Source: Peptacetobacter hominis (lineage in GTDB: Bacteria; Bacillota; Clostridia; Peptostreptococcales; Peptostreptococcaceae). Taken from it: a DNA stretch of 64,000 nt. Position numbers and translations under genes: made by a program. The stretch's first letter is position 1; each line of letters starts with the position of its first letter. The stretch is from contig NZ_SGJB01000008.1 in the NCBI RefSeq assembly GCF_006861675.1, forward strand, positions 44,656-108,655. Direction: 5' to 3'. The notes beneath the pieces are model-generated. The model had not been told where the DNA came from. It saw only the letters and a program-made list of their open reading frames with translations, and made no database searches. Shown here piece by piece: positions 19,665 through 29,603 of the stretch.

Positions 19665-20690
19665 TTATTCAGTACTCTTTTCATTTTTCATATTCATAAT
19701 AAGCGAATATACTATTGTCGAGTATGCAACAAAACTTCTAAAATATTCACCTATTGCAACATTGCTGAACATTACTTTTCCTGCCATAGGTGAAACTATA
19801 AACATTGTATGGAAAAGCACTATTCCTACAAACACATTTTTTATACTTGCTCTATTAAGAGTTGCTCCACCTGCAAGTATAGATGCACATGCAAATACAT
19901 CGACATTCAAATGGCCTGTATATACATTTATACTTCCTATATTCAATACAAACATAAGCTGACTTATAGATGCAAGCATAGTTGATATAACTATTGCATA
20001 TCTTCTGTATCTATCTACATCTATTCCCAGTGCATATGCATTGTTCATATTGTCTCCGATTACTTTTAATTTATTTCCAAAGTCAGTTCCTGAAATATAT
20101 TTCACAGCAATTGTTGCCAATAATATAAATATTATCGGTATATATGGATGTTCGGTAATTACAACTTTTAGTGGCATAAGATCTACCATAGTCTGTATAC
20201 CTATTCCCGTAGACAATATTATATTAGGGTTATGAGGTTTTATAATAGTTCCATATCCTGCGAGAAATACAAGTGTATATATACTGGTTCCAAGAAGTCC
20301 TATAACAAGACTTGTTATCATCTCTCTTCCTTTTGTTCTGTTAAGTATTATACCTATTATATTACCGCATATAAATGCAAGTAGTAGACCACCTGATAGT
20401 GTTGCCGCTATACCTGCTACTCCTTCAATCTGTCTGTCTACAACTATAAGTGCCGCAAAATGTGTGCACAGTGCTCCAATTATAACAGAGAAATTTATAC
20501 CCATACCTGCTGTTATAGGTATTACCAACGCAAGTACCATTATTGTATTTCTTACAATTCTTCTATATAATTCTCCGGAAATAAAATTAAATCCAACGCC
20601 TGATATTCCTATCATTACTATACAAAGTACTACAAAGGTAAGAGGAACTATATTCTTTTTTGCAAATTTTACTACTTTTTCTTTTTCCAT
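19665..20690 (-). CDS. ABC transporter permease (RbsC/BPD_transp_2 type), second
   Basis: Integral membrane permease of 341 residues with about eight hydrophobic segments, of the branched-chain amino acid/sugar permease fold used with RbsA-type ATPases. The cytoplasmic coupling segment DFGNKLKVIGDNMNNAYALGIDVDRYRR (about 225-252) is typical of the family. It is the last gene of lipoprotein-ATPase-permease-permease and overlaps the first permease by 19 bases. The substrate is unknown; the DUF3798 binding protein does not define it. Confidence 0.88.
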   Translation of the reverse strand: MEKEKVVKFAKKNIVPLTFVVLCIVMIGISGVGFNFISGELYRRIVRNTIMVLALVIPITAGMGINFSVIIGALCTHFAALIVVDRQIEGVAGIAATLSGGLLLAFICGNIIGIILNRTKGREMITSLVIGLLGTSIYTLVFLAGYGTIIKPHNPNIILSTGIGIQTMVDLMPLKVVITEHPYIPIIFILLATIAVKYISGTDFGNKLKVIGDNMNNAYALGIDVDRYRRYAIVISTMLASISQLMFVLNIGSINVYTGHLNVDVFACASILAGGATLNRASIKNVFVGIVLFHTMFIVSPMAGKVMFSNVAIGEYFRSFVAYSTIVYSLIMNMKNEKSTE

Positions 20691-21736
20691 AATCCTTTTT
20701 CCCCCCCTTCACAGATGAATGCATATAGTATTATTCCATTGCTTACTATCATCCTTAGTGTTTCAGCAAGTTCCGGCATTAAAATTGCATTTGCTATTGG
20801 TATAGAAAGAAGATACGTCGTCTGAAAAAGATATGTTCCTACAATAGCCTGTATAATCGTTGTATTTTTTCTTGATGCTCCACCTATCAGTATCGCTGAT
20901 ACCGCTGGAAAAGCAAAATTCAACGGAACATCATAAAGCTGTACAAAACCATAACTCTGCGTATATACACATATACCTATACCCGCTATTACTGTAGATA
21001 AAATAATTGCAAGCGTTCTATATCTATTTATATTTACACCTGAAAGTTCTGCAAATTTTTCATTTTCAGCTATTACTTCCATTGTTTTACCCGATTTTGT
21101 TTTGAAATAAAAAATCATTATAGCAGTTATAAACGCTACAAATATCAATAATCCTGCAGGTATTATAATTTTACCTATGTTTATCTTCATAAAATTATCA
21201 AGAATCTTATCAAAATAAAGCTCCAATGATATTTTAGGTCTTAATCCTTTTCCTCCTATAGGATATAACATTACTCTATTTTTGAAAGGAAATACTGTCC
21301 AGACTATATTCATTATAAAAACAAAAGAATATCCACAGAACATTCCTATTACATCTTCTTTGCCTTTCAGTCTATTCAATACTTTTGAGTAGATATATCC
21401 AAACATACATCCAAATAAAGCCGTAACCATAAGGGCTGCTGAAAATCCTACTATACCTGTAAGTTTCAATTCTATAGAAAAACACATACCTATAAGTCCG
21501 GCTATGATTCCTATTGCCATTCCAAAATTCATGCCAACTCCGCATTTCATCATAGGAATTAAAGATAACACTAATACAAAATTCATACCAAACTTCACAA
21601 GGGAATCATTAAAAAGAGAGTAAAGAGGTATATTTATTTTTGACATAAAAGAAAGCATAATAAGAAGATATATTGTTATTATAATCTGAGGTGCTTTTAT
21701 ATTTCCTTTTATACTTAAATTTTTAAATTTTTCCAT
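20672..21736 (-). CDS. ABC transporter permease (RbsC/BPD_transp_2 type), first
   Basis: Permease partner of 354 residues with about eight to ten membrane segments. It carries the coupling-loop segment SGKTMEVIAENEKFAELSGVNINRYR (about 240-265). The reading frame is open back to 21823, but the ATG at 21736 (MEKFKNLSIKG) follows GGAGGG at the right distance, so the upstream part is not used. It overlaps the ATPase gene by 14 bases and the second permease by 19. Two different permeases imply a heterodimeric channel. Confidence 0.88.
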   Translation of the reverse strand: MEKFKNLSIKGNIKAPQIIITIYLLIMLSFMSKINIPLYSLFNDSLVKFGMNFVLVLSLIPMMKCGVGMNFGMAIGIIAGLIGMCFSIELKLTGIVGFSAALMVTALFGCMFGYIYSKVLNRLKGKEDVIGMFCGYSFVFIMNIVWTVFPFKNRVMLYPIGGKGLRPKISLELYFDKILDNFMKINIGKIIIPAGLLIFVAFITAIMIFYFKTKSGKTMEVIAENEKFAELSGVNINRYRTLAIILSTVIAGIGICVYTQSYGFVQLYDVPLNFAFPAVSAILIGGASRKNTTIIQAIVGTYLFQTTYLLSIPIANAILMPELAETLRMIVSNGIILYAFICEGGEKGLWKKKK

Positions 21737-23306
21737 TATCTTCCCTCCTTTTTCCCGATATTGCAAGACTATATACTTCATCGTCTTCATAAGGAGAAAG
21801 TATATCAAATATTCTACCCTCATACATAATAACTACTCTATCACATATTCTTTTCAATTCATCGATTTCACTTGAGGATACAATTACTGTTGTCCCATTT
21901 TCTTTATTTATATCTATAAGTGTTTTCAGGATTATCTCCTTTGAAAAAATATCTATTCCTCTTGTAGGTTCACTTACAAAGAGTACTTCCGGCTCTGTTA
22001 TTACTGCTCTTGCAATACATACTTTCTGCTGATTTCCACCGCTTAACTCTTTTACTTTCTGATCTTTAGAACTGCATTTTATATTGTATTTTTCTATACA
22101 TTCTTTTACATCCTTATCAATCATTTTTTTATCAAAAGGAGATAGACCTTTTAAAGATGGATATTTTAAATATCTGTTTTTGCTGTAACATGCAGTATAT
22201 ACAATATTATCAGAAATATTACTTTCCAGAAGTAATCCTCTTTCTTTTCTTTCATCAGGTATCATAACTATTCCATCTGCAATAGTTTTGTCAGTTTTTT
22301 CTGTATTTAACTTCTTGCCCTTATATATAATATCTCCTTTACTTTTCAATATTCCCATGACAGCATATGATATTTCTGTGTGACCATGTCCTGCAAGACT
22401 TGTTATACCTACTATTTCACCTTTTTTTACAGAAAGATTAACATCATTAATACTTCTGTTTTTCTCTTTTATCGATAGATTTTTAAGTTCTAAAATTATT
22501 TCATCGCTTGTGAAATGTTCTTCTCTGTTTTTTTCCACTTTTGATACTTTTTTACCTATCATATCTATTGCAATTTTTTCTGAATCAAAATCTTTTCGTT
22601 CATATGATGAAACAATTTCACCATCTCTAAATACAGTAACAGTATCACATAAATCCACTACTTCATCTAATCTATGAGATATAAATATTATAGAAACACC
22701 TTTTTCCTTAAGATTTCTTACTATCTTTTTAAATATCTCCACGTCTTCCTTATTCAAAGATGCTGTAGGTTCATCAAGAAAAAGTACTTTCAATTTTCTG
22801 TTGCTTACCTCTCTTGCTATTTCTACAAACTGCTTCATACTTACATTTAATGAATCTATATTTCTCTTTACATCAATGTTTTCTATTCCGAATTCTTTCA
22901 TCATCAATTCAGACTCTTCAATATTTCTTTTCTTGTCTATATAAGAAAAATCTCTTCCTAATTTTTCAGATGCTGGAATTTTACATGAACTATTTATTTT
23001 AATATTTGAAGCTATATCCATACTATTTACAAGAGCAAACTCCTGATATACTTTTCCCATTCCAATATCTATAGCTTCTTTTGTTGTATTTATTTCAAGT
23101 TCATTTCCTTCAAAAAATATTTTTCCTTCATATCCACCTGTTTTATAAATATTTCTATCCTGAAAAAGGACATTTAAAAAGGTACTTTTCCCCGATCCAT
23201 TTGCGCCAACAATACCATGTATTTCTCCTTTTTTAAGATGAAAATTTATATTTTTCAGAGCGTATATTTCGGAGAATTTTTTACTCAGATTTACCGTTTT
23301 TATCAT
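21723..23306 (-). CDS. ABC transporter ATP-binding protein, two ATPase domains (RbsA type)
   Basis: Fused tandem ATPase of 527 residues. Domain 1 has Walker A GANGSGKST (about 32-40), a weak signature (LNVSMKQFVEIAREV) and Walker B LFLDEPTA. Domain 2 has a degenerate Walker A (SLAGHGHTEIS), usual for this subfamily, but a clean signature LSGGNQQKV and Walker B LFVSEPTRGID. This organisation belongs to sugar and nucleoside importers. The ATG at 23306 follows AAAGGAG. A terminator lies between this gene and the upstream lipoprotein gene. Confidence 0.92.
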   Translation of the reverse strand: MIKTVNLSKKFSEIYALKNINFHLKKGEIHGIVGANGSGKSTFLNVLFQDRNIYKTGGYEGKIFFEGNELEINTTKEAIDIGMGKVYQEFALVNSMDIASNIKINSSCKIPASEKLGRDFSYIDKKRNIEESELMMKEFGIENIDVKRNIDSLNVSMKQFVEIAREVSNRKLKVLFLDEPTASLNKEDVEIFKKIVRNLKEKGVSIIFISHRLDEVVDLCDTVTVFRDGEIVSSYERKDFDSEKIAIDMIGKKVSKVEKNREEHFTSDEIILELKNLSIKEKNRSINDVNLSVKKGEIVGITSLAGHGHTEISYAVMGILKSKGDIIYKGKKLNTEKTDKTIADGIVMIPDERKERGLLLESNISDNIVYTACYSKNRYLKYPSLKGLSPFDKKMIDKDVKECIEKYNIKCSSKDQKVKELSGGNQQKVCIARAVITEPEVLFVSEPTRGIDIFSKEIILKTLIDINKENGTTVIVSSSEIDELKRICDRVVIMYEGRIFDILSPYEDDEVYSLAISGKRREDNGKI

Positions 23307-23321
23307 ATTTTCTCCTTTAGC

Positions 23322-23353
23322 CAAAAACCCCAGGCAGAAAATCCTCCCTGGGG
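23322..23353 (-). terminator. Intra-operon terminator after DUF3798 lipoprotein gene
   Basis: Arms CCCCAGG/CCTGGGG (23347-23353 and 23328-23334) followed by TTTTTGG on the minus strand. It lies between binding-protein and ATPase genes and would favour excess binding protein with partial read-through to the rest. Confidence 0.75.
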
Positions 23354-23367
23354 TAATTTATTATTTA

Positions 23368-24501
23368 TTAATATACTATCTGATCCATTACCATTAACTG
23401 ATAGTTATCTGTATTATCTTTTAATTTTTCAAACTGAGTATCTATACCGAATTTTTCTTTTGCGAAATTCTGTAGATATTCTGAATTTGAAACATCTTCT
23501 TTTGTAAGACCTTTTGATACCATTTCCATTCCAAGTTCAACTGCATACTCTGGTAGGAAAACTGTCATAGGCATTGGCCATCCACCAAGTCTTCCCTTCA
23601 TTCCCTGAGCATCTACTTTTTCAGATATCATTTCGTTCATCTTATCATAGTTCTGAGAATCCTCTTCTGCTATTTCAAGATTTAAAACTGTTGGATATGC
23701 CTGTGTAGGAGTTGGACAGCACTGTTCAGCAACACAGAATTTAAGTTTTAATGCTTCATCTAATATTACATCGTACATAGGACAGTTAGAACCGAATATA
23801 TTTGTATCAGTACCATATTTTTCTATCTGTCTTGGTATATCTTCTCTTAAGAACTGCTGCATAGCTGCTACACCCTGACCTGTCTGAGGGTCTGGAGTCA
23901 TAACTTCAACAAATTCAAGTCCTTCTTTTTCACATGTTTCTTTCATTTTATCTCTTCTTGTTGCAACTGACTCTTTTGAAAGATGTGTTGGGAAAGAATA
24001 ATGTATGAATGTCTTACATCCCATTTCTTTTGCAAGTGTAACTATAGTTTCCCCTCTTTTTGCCCAGTTTGCATCAAGGTTCACATCTACATACTGGCTC
24101 ATCATATCAGGATCATCCCATATTGGAGCTGTTATAGTTATTATGTCAGGTCTTTTTTCTTTAACCTGCTGTAATGCTGGAAGAAGTCCTGACTGTCCAG
24201 AAACAACAACTATTGCTTTCATCTTTTCATCATCTGCAAGACTTACTATCTGGCTTATTGCATTTTCTATTTCTGTATTGAAGTTTTCAGGTAATGTTAT
24301 ATGCTCTACTCTACCTGGGTATTTTTCAACCATGTTTTCAGCACCTCTGTACTCATCTTCACTTACAGAAAGTGTTGGAGTTACTATACCAACTTTAAAA
24401 TCATCTCCGGCTGAAGCATCTTCACTTCCACCACCAGAACATCCTACTGCTCCTATCATCATACATAATGATAATCCAAGAGCTAAAATCTTTTTAAACA
24501 T
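23368..24501 (-). CDS. DUF3798 substrate-binding lipoprotein
   Basis: Lipoprotein of 377 residues: signal peptide MFKKILALGLSLCMMIGAVGC with lipobox ending at Cys21, then a GGGSED linker. The mature part (KVGIVTPTLSVSEDEY onward; AIVVVSGQSGLLPALQQ) resembles a periplasmic-binding type I fold, and I recognise it as DUF3798. It is the first gene of a four-gene importer. The start at 24501 is chosen from GGAGG nine bases upstream and the signal peptide; the open frame extends to 24534. The ribosome site lies in one arm of an inverted repeat (24514-24521 / 24543-24550). The ligand is not known. Confidence 0.85.
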   Translation of the reverse strand: MFKKILALGLSLCMMIGAVGCSGGGSEDASAGDDFKVGIVTPTLSVSEDEYRGAENMVEKYPGRVEHITLPENFNTEIENAISQIVSLADDEKMKAIVVVSGQSGLLPALQQVKEKRPDIITITAPIWDDPDMMSQYVDVNLDANWAKRGETIVTLAKEMGCKTFIHYSFPTHLSKESVATRRDKMKETCEKEGLEFVEVMTPDPQTGQGVAAMQQFLREDIPRQIEKYGTDTNIFGSNCPMYDVILDEALKLKFCVAEQCCPTPTQAYPTVLNLEIAEEDSQNYDKMNEMISEKVDAQGMKGRLGGWPMPMTVFLPEYAVELGMEMVSKGLTKEDVSNSEYLQNFAKEKFGIDTQFEKLKDNTDNYQLMVMDQIVY

Positions 24502-24513
24502 TTTAAAAATCCT

Positions 24514-24550
24514 CCTGTGATTTACTATTTCCATTAGATTTTATCACAGG
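24514..24550 (-). repeat. Inverted repeat covering the DUF3798 gene ribosome site
   Basis: CCTGTGAT (24514-24521) and ATCACAGG (24543-24550) are perfect 8-base arms 21 bases apart. On the transcript the 3' arm ends in the AGG that begins AGGAGG, the ribosome site. It could be an operator or a ribosome-site-masking stem. Confidence 0.6.
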
Positions 24551-24755
24551 TTCATACTTTTTTCACATTGATAAAAACTATTTTGATTATAGAAATAAAC
24601 TATTGTTAACATTTTCCTACAAATGTTTTTTTATACTAAAATATTTTATATAACACATTTATTTTATTTATATTTTATATAAATTTACTTAATAATATAT
24701 TTACATAAAATGAATTGTTATTTTTATATACAATGCAAAATAAATTATTTTTAAA

Positions 24756-26735
24756 CTATCTCTGTTTTATTATACCTCTCTGGTAAGCCCGAAGAAGAAG
24801 TTTCAGATCGTCAATCTCTTTCTGCATTCTTATTCCCTCATCAGTGTCTCTTACAAGCTTTCTCTTTGACTTATGTTCAACAACCACTGTAGTTGAGAGA
24901 ATATCAGATTCATCATTTACTGCCTCTTCCATAGAACTGAATGGCTGGTGAGATACAAGCTGCATAGTTACAGAGTTGTATATAAGAGTATACCCTGCTA
25001 TACCTGTCTTTGACTGATATGCCTTTGAAAAACCTCCATCTATTACAAGTATTTTACCATTTGCTTTTATCGGACTTTCTCCACTTTTTGATTTTACCGG
25101 AACATGTCCGTTTATAATATGAGAATCATTTATATCAAGTCCAAACTCATCAAATATTTTTTTACATACATCCTCGTCTTCTCTAAGAGAATAGTAGCTG
25201 TTTTTATTCTCTGTATGAGTTTCTTTTTCTTCTATAAAATATCTCTCAAATGTAGTCATATTATCTTTACCAAATATTGATGAACATTTTCCTGTCCACA
25301 TGTACCACATAATATCAAGTCCATACTGTTTTTCTTCTGTATTTTCTTTTGAGAAATACCCTTCTCTGGCAGTTTTTTCCATCTGAATCATAAGTTCTTT
25401 TCCACTGTATTCCCTTCCTTTGATTCTCATAGACATAAAACTTCCATCTTCATTAAGAGGAACACAGCCATGTATAAGAAGGTTTGAATTTACTTTTAGG
25501 AATATACTTCCTTTAGAAAATAAAAACTCAACATGTCTCTGAAGTTTATCACTTCTTTTAAATGATGCGGTAACTCTGTCTATTACATTTCTTTCAGCAT
25601 CTGTAAGTTCATATGGATTTTTAGGATCTATTGTAGGAAAATACATATCTTTCATTTTATATGTTTTTCCTTTTATATTTATAGTACCATTTTCATAATC
25701 AACCATATTAAGAAGAAGTCTGTGCTTCATTTCGAATTCAGGTCTTCTTTTTATTATTTCACCTTCAAGTTTGAACTGTATTATACTTATAGCCTTGTGC
25801 ATTTTTGCCATAAGACTTTTTTCTGTCGTAGATACCTCTTCATCACTTATCTTAGGCATAAATTCAAGACATGGATCATCTCTATATGTTTCTATTGCAA
25901 AAGTTGCAAGAGGCAAAAGATTTATACCATATATATCCTCTACGACATCAAGATTCGCATATCTCGCTGAAATTCTAAGCGCATTTGCAACACATGTTTT
26001 TTCTCCAGCAGCTGCTGCCATCCATAACATATCGTGATTTCCCCACTGTATATCTACACAATGATGATTCATAAGTCTATCAACAATTATATCCGGTCTT
26101 GGCCCTCTATCAAATATATCTCCTATTATATGAAGTCTTGCAACAACAAGCTTCTGTATAAGCTCTGCTATGGCAATTATAAACTCTCTTGCTCTATCTG
26201 TTTCTATAATACTTTCTATAATACTTCTGTAGTATTTTTCCTTATGTTCTCCATTCATATGTTCATGAAGAAGTTCTTCTATTATATATTTAAAATCATC
26301 CGGAAGAAGATTTCTTACTTTTGATCTCGTATATTTACTAGAAGTATATTTGCATAGCTTGATAAGTCTGTACATATTTATACGGTAACAGTCTTCTATG
26401 TTTTCATATTCAGCTTCCATGCACTCAAGTTTCTGTTCAGGATAATACACAAGAGTTGCAAGTTTTCTTCTTTCTGACTCCATAAGCTCACCTTCGAAAA
26501 GCTCATCTATCTTTCTTTTTATAGTACCTGAACCATTTTTCAGAACATGTACAAACGGTTCATATTCACCATGTATATCTGTTATAAAATGTTCTGTTCC
26601 TTTTGGAAGATTCAGTATCGCCTCCATATTTATAACTTCTGTACTTGCCTTTGATATACTTGGATAAAGTTTTGATAGCAGTTTCAGATAATCAATTTTT
26701 TCATATATTTCTCTATCACTTATATTCATAGCCAT
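24756..26735 (-). CDS. fbp: Fructose-1,6-bisphosphatase class III
   Basis: Class III FBPase of 659 residues, the gluconeogenic phosphatase of Firmicutes, with a metallophosphatase core ([49 protein letters not shown]). The length matches the family (about 640-670). The ATG at 26735 has GGGGG upstream; [11 protein letters not shown] allows an alternative two codons later. It is monocistronic, with an extended -10 (TGATATAAT, 26772-26780) upstream. The flanking intergenic regions hold nothing else clear. Confidence 0.94.
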   Translation of the reverse strand: MAMNISDREIYEKIDYLKLLSKLYPSISKASTEVINMEAILNLPKGTEHFITDIHGEYEPFVHVLKNGSGTIKRKIDELFEGELMESERRKLATLVYYPEQKLECMEAEYENIEDCYRINMYRLIKLCKYTSSKYTRSKVRNLLPDDFKYIIEELLHEHMNGEHKEKYYRSIIESIIETDRAREFIIAIAELIQKLVVARLHIIGDIFDRGPRPDIIVDRLMNHHCVDIQWGNHDMLWMAAAAGEKTCVANALRISARYANLDVVEDIYGINLLPLATFAIETYRDDPCLEFMPKISDEEVSTTEKSLMAKMHKAISIIQFKLEGEIIKRRPEFEMKHRLLLNMVDYENGTINIKGKTYKMKDMYFPTIDPKNPYELTDAERNVIDRVTASFKRSDKLQRHVEFLFSKGSIFLKVNSNLLIHGCVPLNEDGSFMSMRIKGREYSGKELMIQMEKTAREGYFSKENTEEKQYGLDIMWYMWTGKCSSIFGKDNMTTFERYFIEEKETHTENKNSYYSLREDEDVCKKIFDEFGLDINDSHIINGHVPVKSKSGESPIKANGKILVIDGGFSKAYQSKTGIAGYTLIYNSVTMQLVSHQPFSSMEEAVNDESDILSTTVVVEHKSKRKLVRDTDEGIRMQKEIDDLKLLLRAYQRGIIKQR

Positions 26736-26941
26736 AACAATATACCCCCATAAAAGTCATTCTATAGGTTGATTATATCATATTATTTATTATTTATGAT
26801 GTATTATTTGTGTTGTTAGGTATATTTATCAGTATTTTTGATTATTTTTATAAGTAATAATAGCACTATTTAATCTGACTATTCTTTGTTCATATAGATT
26901 CTATACCAACTTTTATACTGTATTATTTTTTACACCAATAT

Positions 26942-26981
26942 AAAAAGGATGAATTACTCAAAAGTATAATTCATCCTTTTT
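26942..26981 (-). terminator. Terminator of CWB2 surface protein gene
   Basis: Arms AAAAAGGATGAATTA (26967-26981 on the minus strand) and TAATTCATCCTTTTT (26942-26956), nearly symmetrical, so it could act in both directions. Confidence 0.8.
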
Positions 26982-26988
26982 CACTATT

Positions 26989-29367
26989 TTATTCTATTAT
27001 GTAATCAAATCCTCCGACCTGAACCACTTTCTTATCTGCAAGTACACTCTTATCACTTTTTCTGTTTACAAGAGCTACACCATTATCTTTTGCTATAAGC
27101 GATGCTGAAAGTGCATCTATAAGAGTTTCTCCGTTTGCAACATATACTTTTTCAGAATCTGAATAATATTTATTTATTATCATTTTATTTGTTTCGTATC
27201 TTGTTGCTCCACCTATTCTGTCAGCAGAGTATTTATTTTCTATTGACTCAGATACAGCCTTTGTTCCACCGATTACAGTATATTCTGTACCAGCTTTTTT
27301 AGCTGCATCACTTGTCTTACCATCTGTAACAATTATAGGTGAACCTGTTTTTGCTGCTACAGATGATATACTCATTGCATCTGCATCTCCTGTAACACCA
27401 TTTACTATATATGCATGTGAATAGCTTCCTATCATATCAGCTATTTTCTCAGAAGTTTCAAATCTGTTTTTTCCTGCTATTCTTTTAACATTTTTATCTG
27501 AAAGCTGAGATGCAACATTTTCTGAAATTGCATTTGTACCACCTATTATATATACATTTTTTGCTTTTTCTATCTGTTCTTTGACCTCATCCGGTATTTT
27601 ATTCTGTTTTACAGGTATTATAGGTGCATTAAGTTTTCCTGAAAGAGCCGCTGCAGAAAGTCCATCAGACATTGTCTTGTCAGAATTTACAAGTATTACC
27701 GTATCGTAGTCTCCGGCTTTATCTGCAAGCATTGCTGCAGTTTCATATCTATTTACCCCTATTACGTCATCCATAACTCTATCAAGTGAATAATCAGGCA
27801 TTACATTTTCAGTAAGTGCAGATGGTGTAAATACTCCACTTTTACCGTCTTTTATGAATTTATTAAGCTCTTTAAGCATACCATCAGCAACTTTATATGC
27901 ATCTTTTGCTATTTTTATTCCAAGTTCTGTAGCTTTTTTCTGTGCAAGTTCCGGATCCTTTTTATAAAGAGCCTGCAATTCTGTATCTACTGTTTTCTGC
28001 TGTTCTATAAGCTCATTCTGATATTTATCCCAGTATTCTTTTATTTTTGTTCCATATTTATCTCTGTTATCATCGGCAAGACTGTTAAGTTCTGCAAATG
28101 CACAGTATATAGAATCTACAGTGGAATTGAATTCATCATCATAACAAGATTCTCCTCCTGTATATTTATATCCTCCCCATGTATCAGTTATAAGTCCGCC
28201 GTAGAATGGAAGATATACAGAGAACTCAGCTCTTGACATTGCCAGCCATTCAACGCCCGCAAGTCCTTCAGTCATTCCCTCACGCATTTCAAGCACATGA
28301 CATTCCGCCTGTCTGTTATTTCCTATTGCATATATAGATGAATCCTCATTTGAATTCATTTTACTGCCTTCCCCTCTGTATCCAAGGAAATCCATTACAT
28401 CATCTGTAGAAAGTTTTGATGATGGACTGAACATTAAATCATAAGGTCCAAACGTTCCATCTTCATTCTGCGCAAGGCTTGTGCCATTCTCTCCACTTGT
28501 TATGGACATTCCATCTGCTTTTGTCGAATTCAGATAATATACTCCCTGATAAAGACGGTCTAGCTGTCCTCTTCCTGGATCTACAGCTCCATATGTTTTT
28601 GTTACATGTATTTTTCCATCAACTTCCTCAAGGAATCCTTTTTCTTTTGGAAGTGATACAAGCTCATCTGATGCTATTACATTTTCCTTATCATTTACAT
28701 CTATTGTTCCAAGAAGCATCATATTTGGTATTGCTGCAACTACATCATCAGGCATTTTTACAGCCGCATACTGATGACCAGATACAATTTCCATATACCA
28801 TGTTTCATTAGGGTCACTTATCATTATTGTATTACATTCTCCTGAACCATGCTCATCCACTATTTCTGCAAGTATTTCTACAGCCTCTCTTGCTGTTTTT
28901 GCCTGTCCAAGCATTATTGAAGTCATGGATATTTCACATATTCCTGTATCGACAAGTGGGTCTGCTGCCTTTGCCTTTTCGTTGTAAGCTGTTGAAACTG
29001 TTGCTGTTATTGCAACATCGTTCTCGTTTATTCCTACCTCGGCATAGGCTTCGTCACCTTCTCCATACTCCGGAGTATCTTTTGCAAGAGAATATCTATA
29101 TGTGTGTGAGTTCTCCTCTGTATATTTCATCGAGAATCCATATGCATCCTCAAAAACTTCTCCAACTTCATGATCTTCAGCTGGATGAACTTCAAATATT
29201 TTTGTATGGAATTCCCCTATATCTTCAGAACGGCCTATATAAGACGAACCTGTTTCTGATACATCCTTTCCTACATATACTCCCATACATGCACTGGCAG
29301 ATGCTGCAGAACCTGCAAGCATAGTTCCTGTCAGAGCCACTGAAAATGCTGCTTTTTTCATACTCAT
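26989..29367 (-). CDS. Secreted C69-family peptidase with three CWB2 cell-wall-binding repeats
   Basis: Surface protein of 792 residues. A signal peptide (MSMKKAAFSVALTGTMLAGS, cleavage after ASASA) would leave Cys27 as the new N-terminus, followed by MGVYVGKDVSETGSSYIGRSED. This matches peptidase family C69 (dipeptidase/secernin, N-terminal nucleophile), in which the catalytic Cys is the first mature residue. The catalytic part spans about 27-490. Three CWB2 modules follow at about 565-650, 655-725 and 725-790, each beginning with (I/V)xGxxRYET or NRFET. CWB2 repeats anchor proteins to the polysaccharide of the wall, as in the cell-wall proteins of Clostridioides difficile. GGAGGAG precedes the ATG, and a strong promoter lies upstream. 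The substrate is unknown. Confidence 0.9.
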   Translation of the reverse strand: MSMKKAAFSVALTGTMLAGSAASASACMGVYVGKDVSETGSSYIGRSEDIGEFHTKIFEVHPAEDHEVGEVFEDAYGFSMKYTEENSHTYRYSLAKDTPEYGEGDEAYAEVGINENDVAITATVSTAYNEKAKAADPLVDTGICEISMTSIMLGQAKTAREAVEILAEIVDEHGSGECNTIMISDPNETWYMEIVSGHQYAAVKMPDDVVAAIPNMMLLGTIDVNDKENVIASDELVSLPKEKGFLEEVDGKIHVTKTYGAVDPGRGQLDRLYQGVYYLNSTKADGMSITSGENGTSLAQNEDGTFGPYDLMFSPSSKLSTDDVMDFLGYRGEGSKMNSNEDSSIYAIGNNRQAECHVLEMREGMTEGLAGVEWLAMSRAEFSVYLPFYGGLITDTWGGYKYTGGESCYDDEFNSTVDSIYCAFAELNSLADDNRDKYGTKIKEYWDKYQNELIEQQKTVDTELQALYKKDPELAQKKATELGIKIAKDAYKVADGMLKELNKFIKDGKSGVFTPSALTENVMPDYSLDRVMDDVIGVNRYETAAMLADKAGDYDTVILVNSDKTMSDGLSAAALSGKLNAPIIPVKQNKIPDEVKEQIEKAKNVYIIGGTNAISENVASQLSDKNVKRIAGKNRFETSEKIADMIGSYSHAYIVNGVTGDADAMSISSVAAKTGSPIIVTDGKTSDAAKKAGTEYTVIGGTKAVSESIENKYSADRIGGATRYETNKMIINKYYSDSEKVYVANGETLIDALSASLIAKDNGVALVNRKSDKSVLADKKVVQVGGFDYIIE

Positions 29368-29483
29368 TTTTTACTCCTCCTATTAAGTTTTCTCTTTTGG
29401 TTTTTTAGTTTTTTATGGTTTTTCTGGCAAACAGGAAGCGACTGGTAATCACTTTTTTTATCCCGTTCACAGTGTTAATGTAT

Positions 29484-29511
29484 ATTATACTGCTTTTAGA
29501 AAATATTTCAA
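29484..29511 (-). promoter_or_regulatory. Promoter of CWB2 surface protein gene
   Basis: Minus strand: TTGAAA (29506-29511), 16-base spacer, TATAAT (29484-29489). The leader to the ATG is about 110 bases and contains A/T-rich tracts around a short CTGTTTGCCAG segment; I could not assign a known riboswitch. Confidence 0.7.
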
Positions 29512-29550
29512 TATATTTTTTCATTATTTTCTAACTTTTTTCATTATTAA

Positions 29551-29595
29551 AAAAATAAAGGTAGATATGGATTTAAACTTTTCCAAATCTACCTT
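29551..29595 (-). terminator. Terminator of the fab operon
   Basis: Near-perfect 14-base arms AAGGTAGATTTGGA/TCCATATCTACCTT (29582-29595 and 29558-29571), then TATTTTTTT on the minus strand, after fabF. Confidence 0.9.
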
Positions 29596-29603
29596 ATTAT
29601 AGA

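Noticed and set aside
29368..29480. Possible c-di-GMP riboswitch ahead of the CWB2 protein gene
   Set aside because: Some clostridial surface proteins have one, but I could not find the conserved aptamer blocks in this leader.
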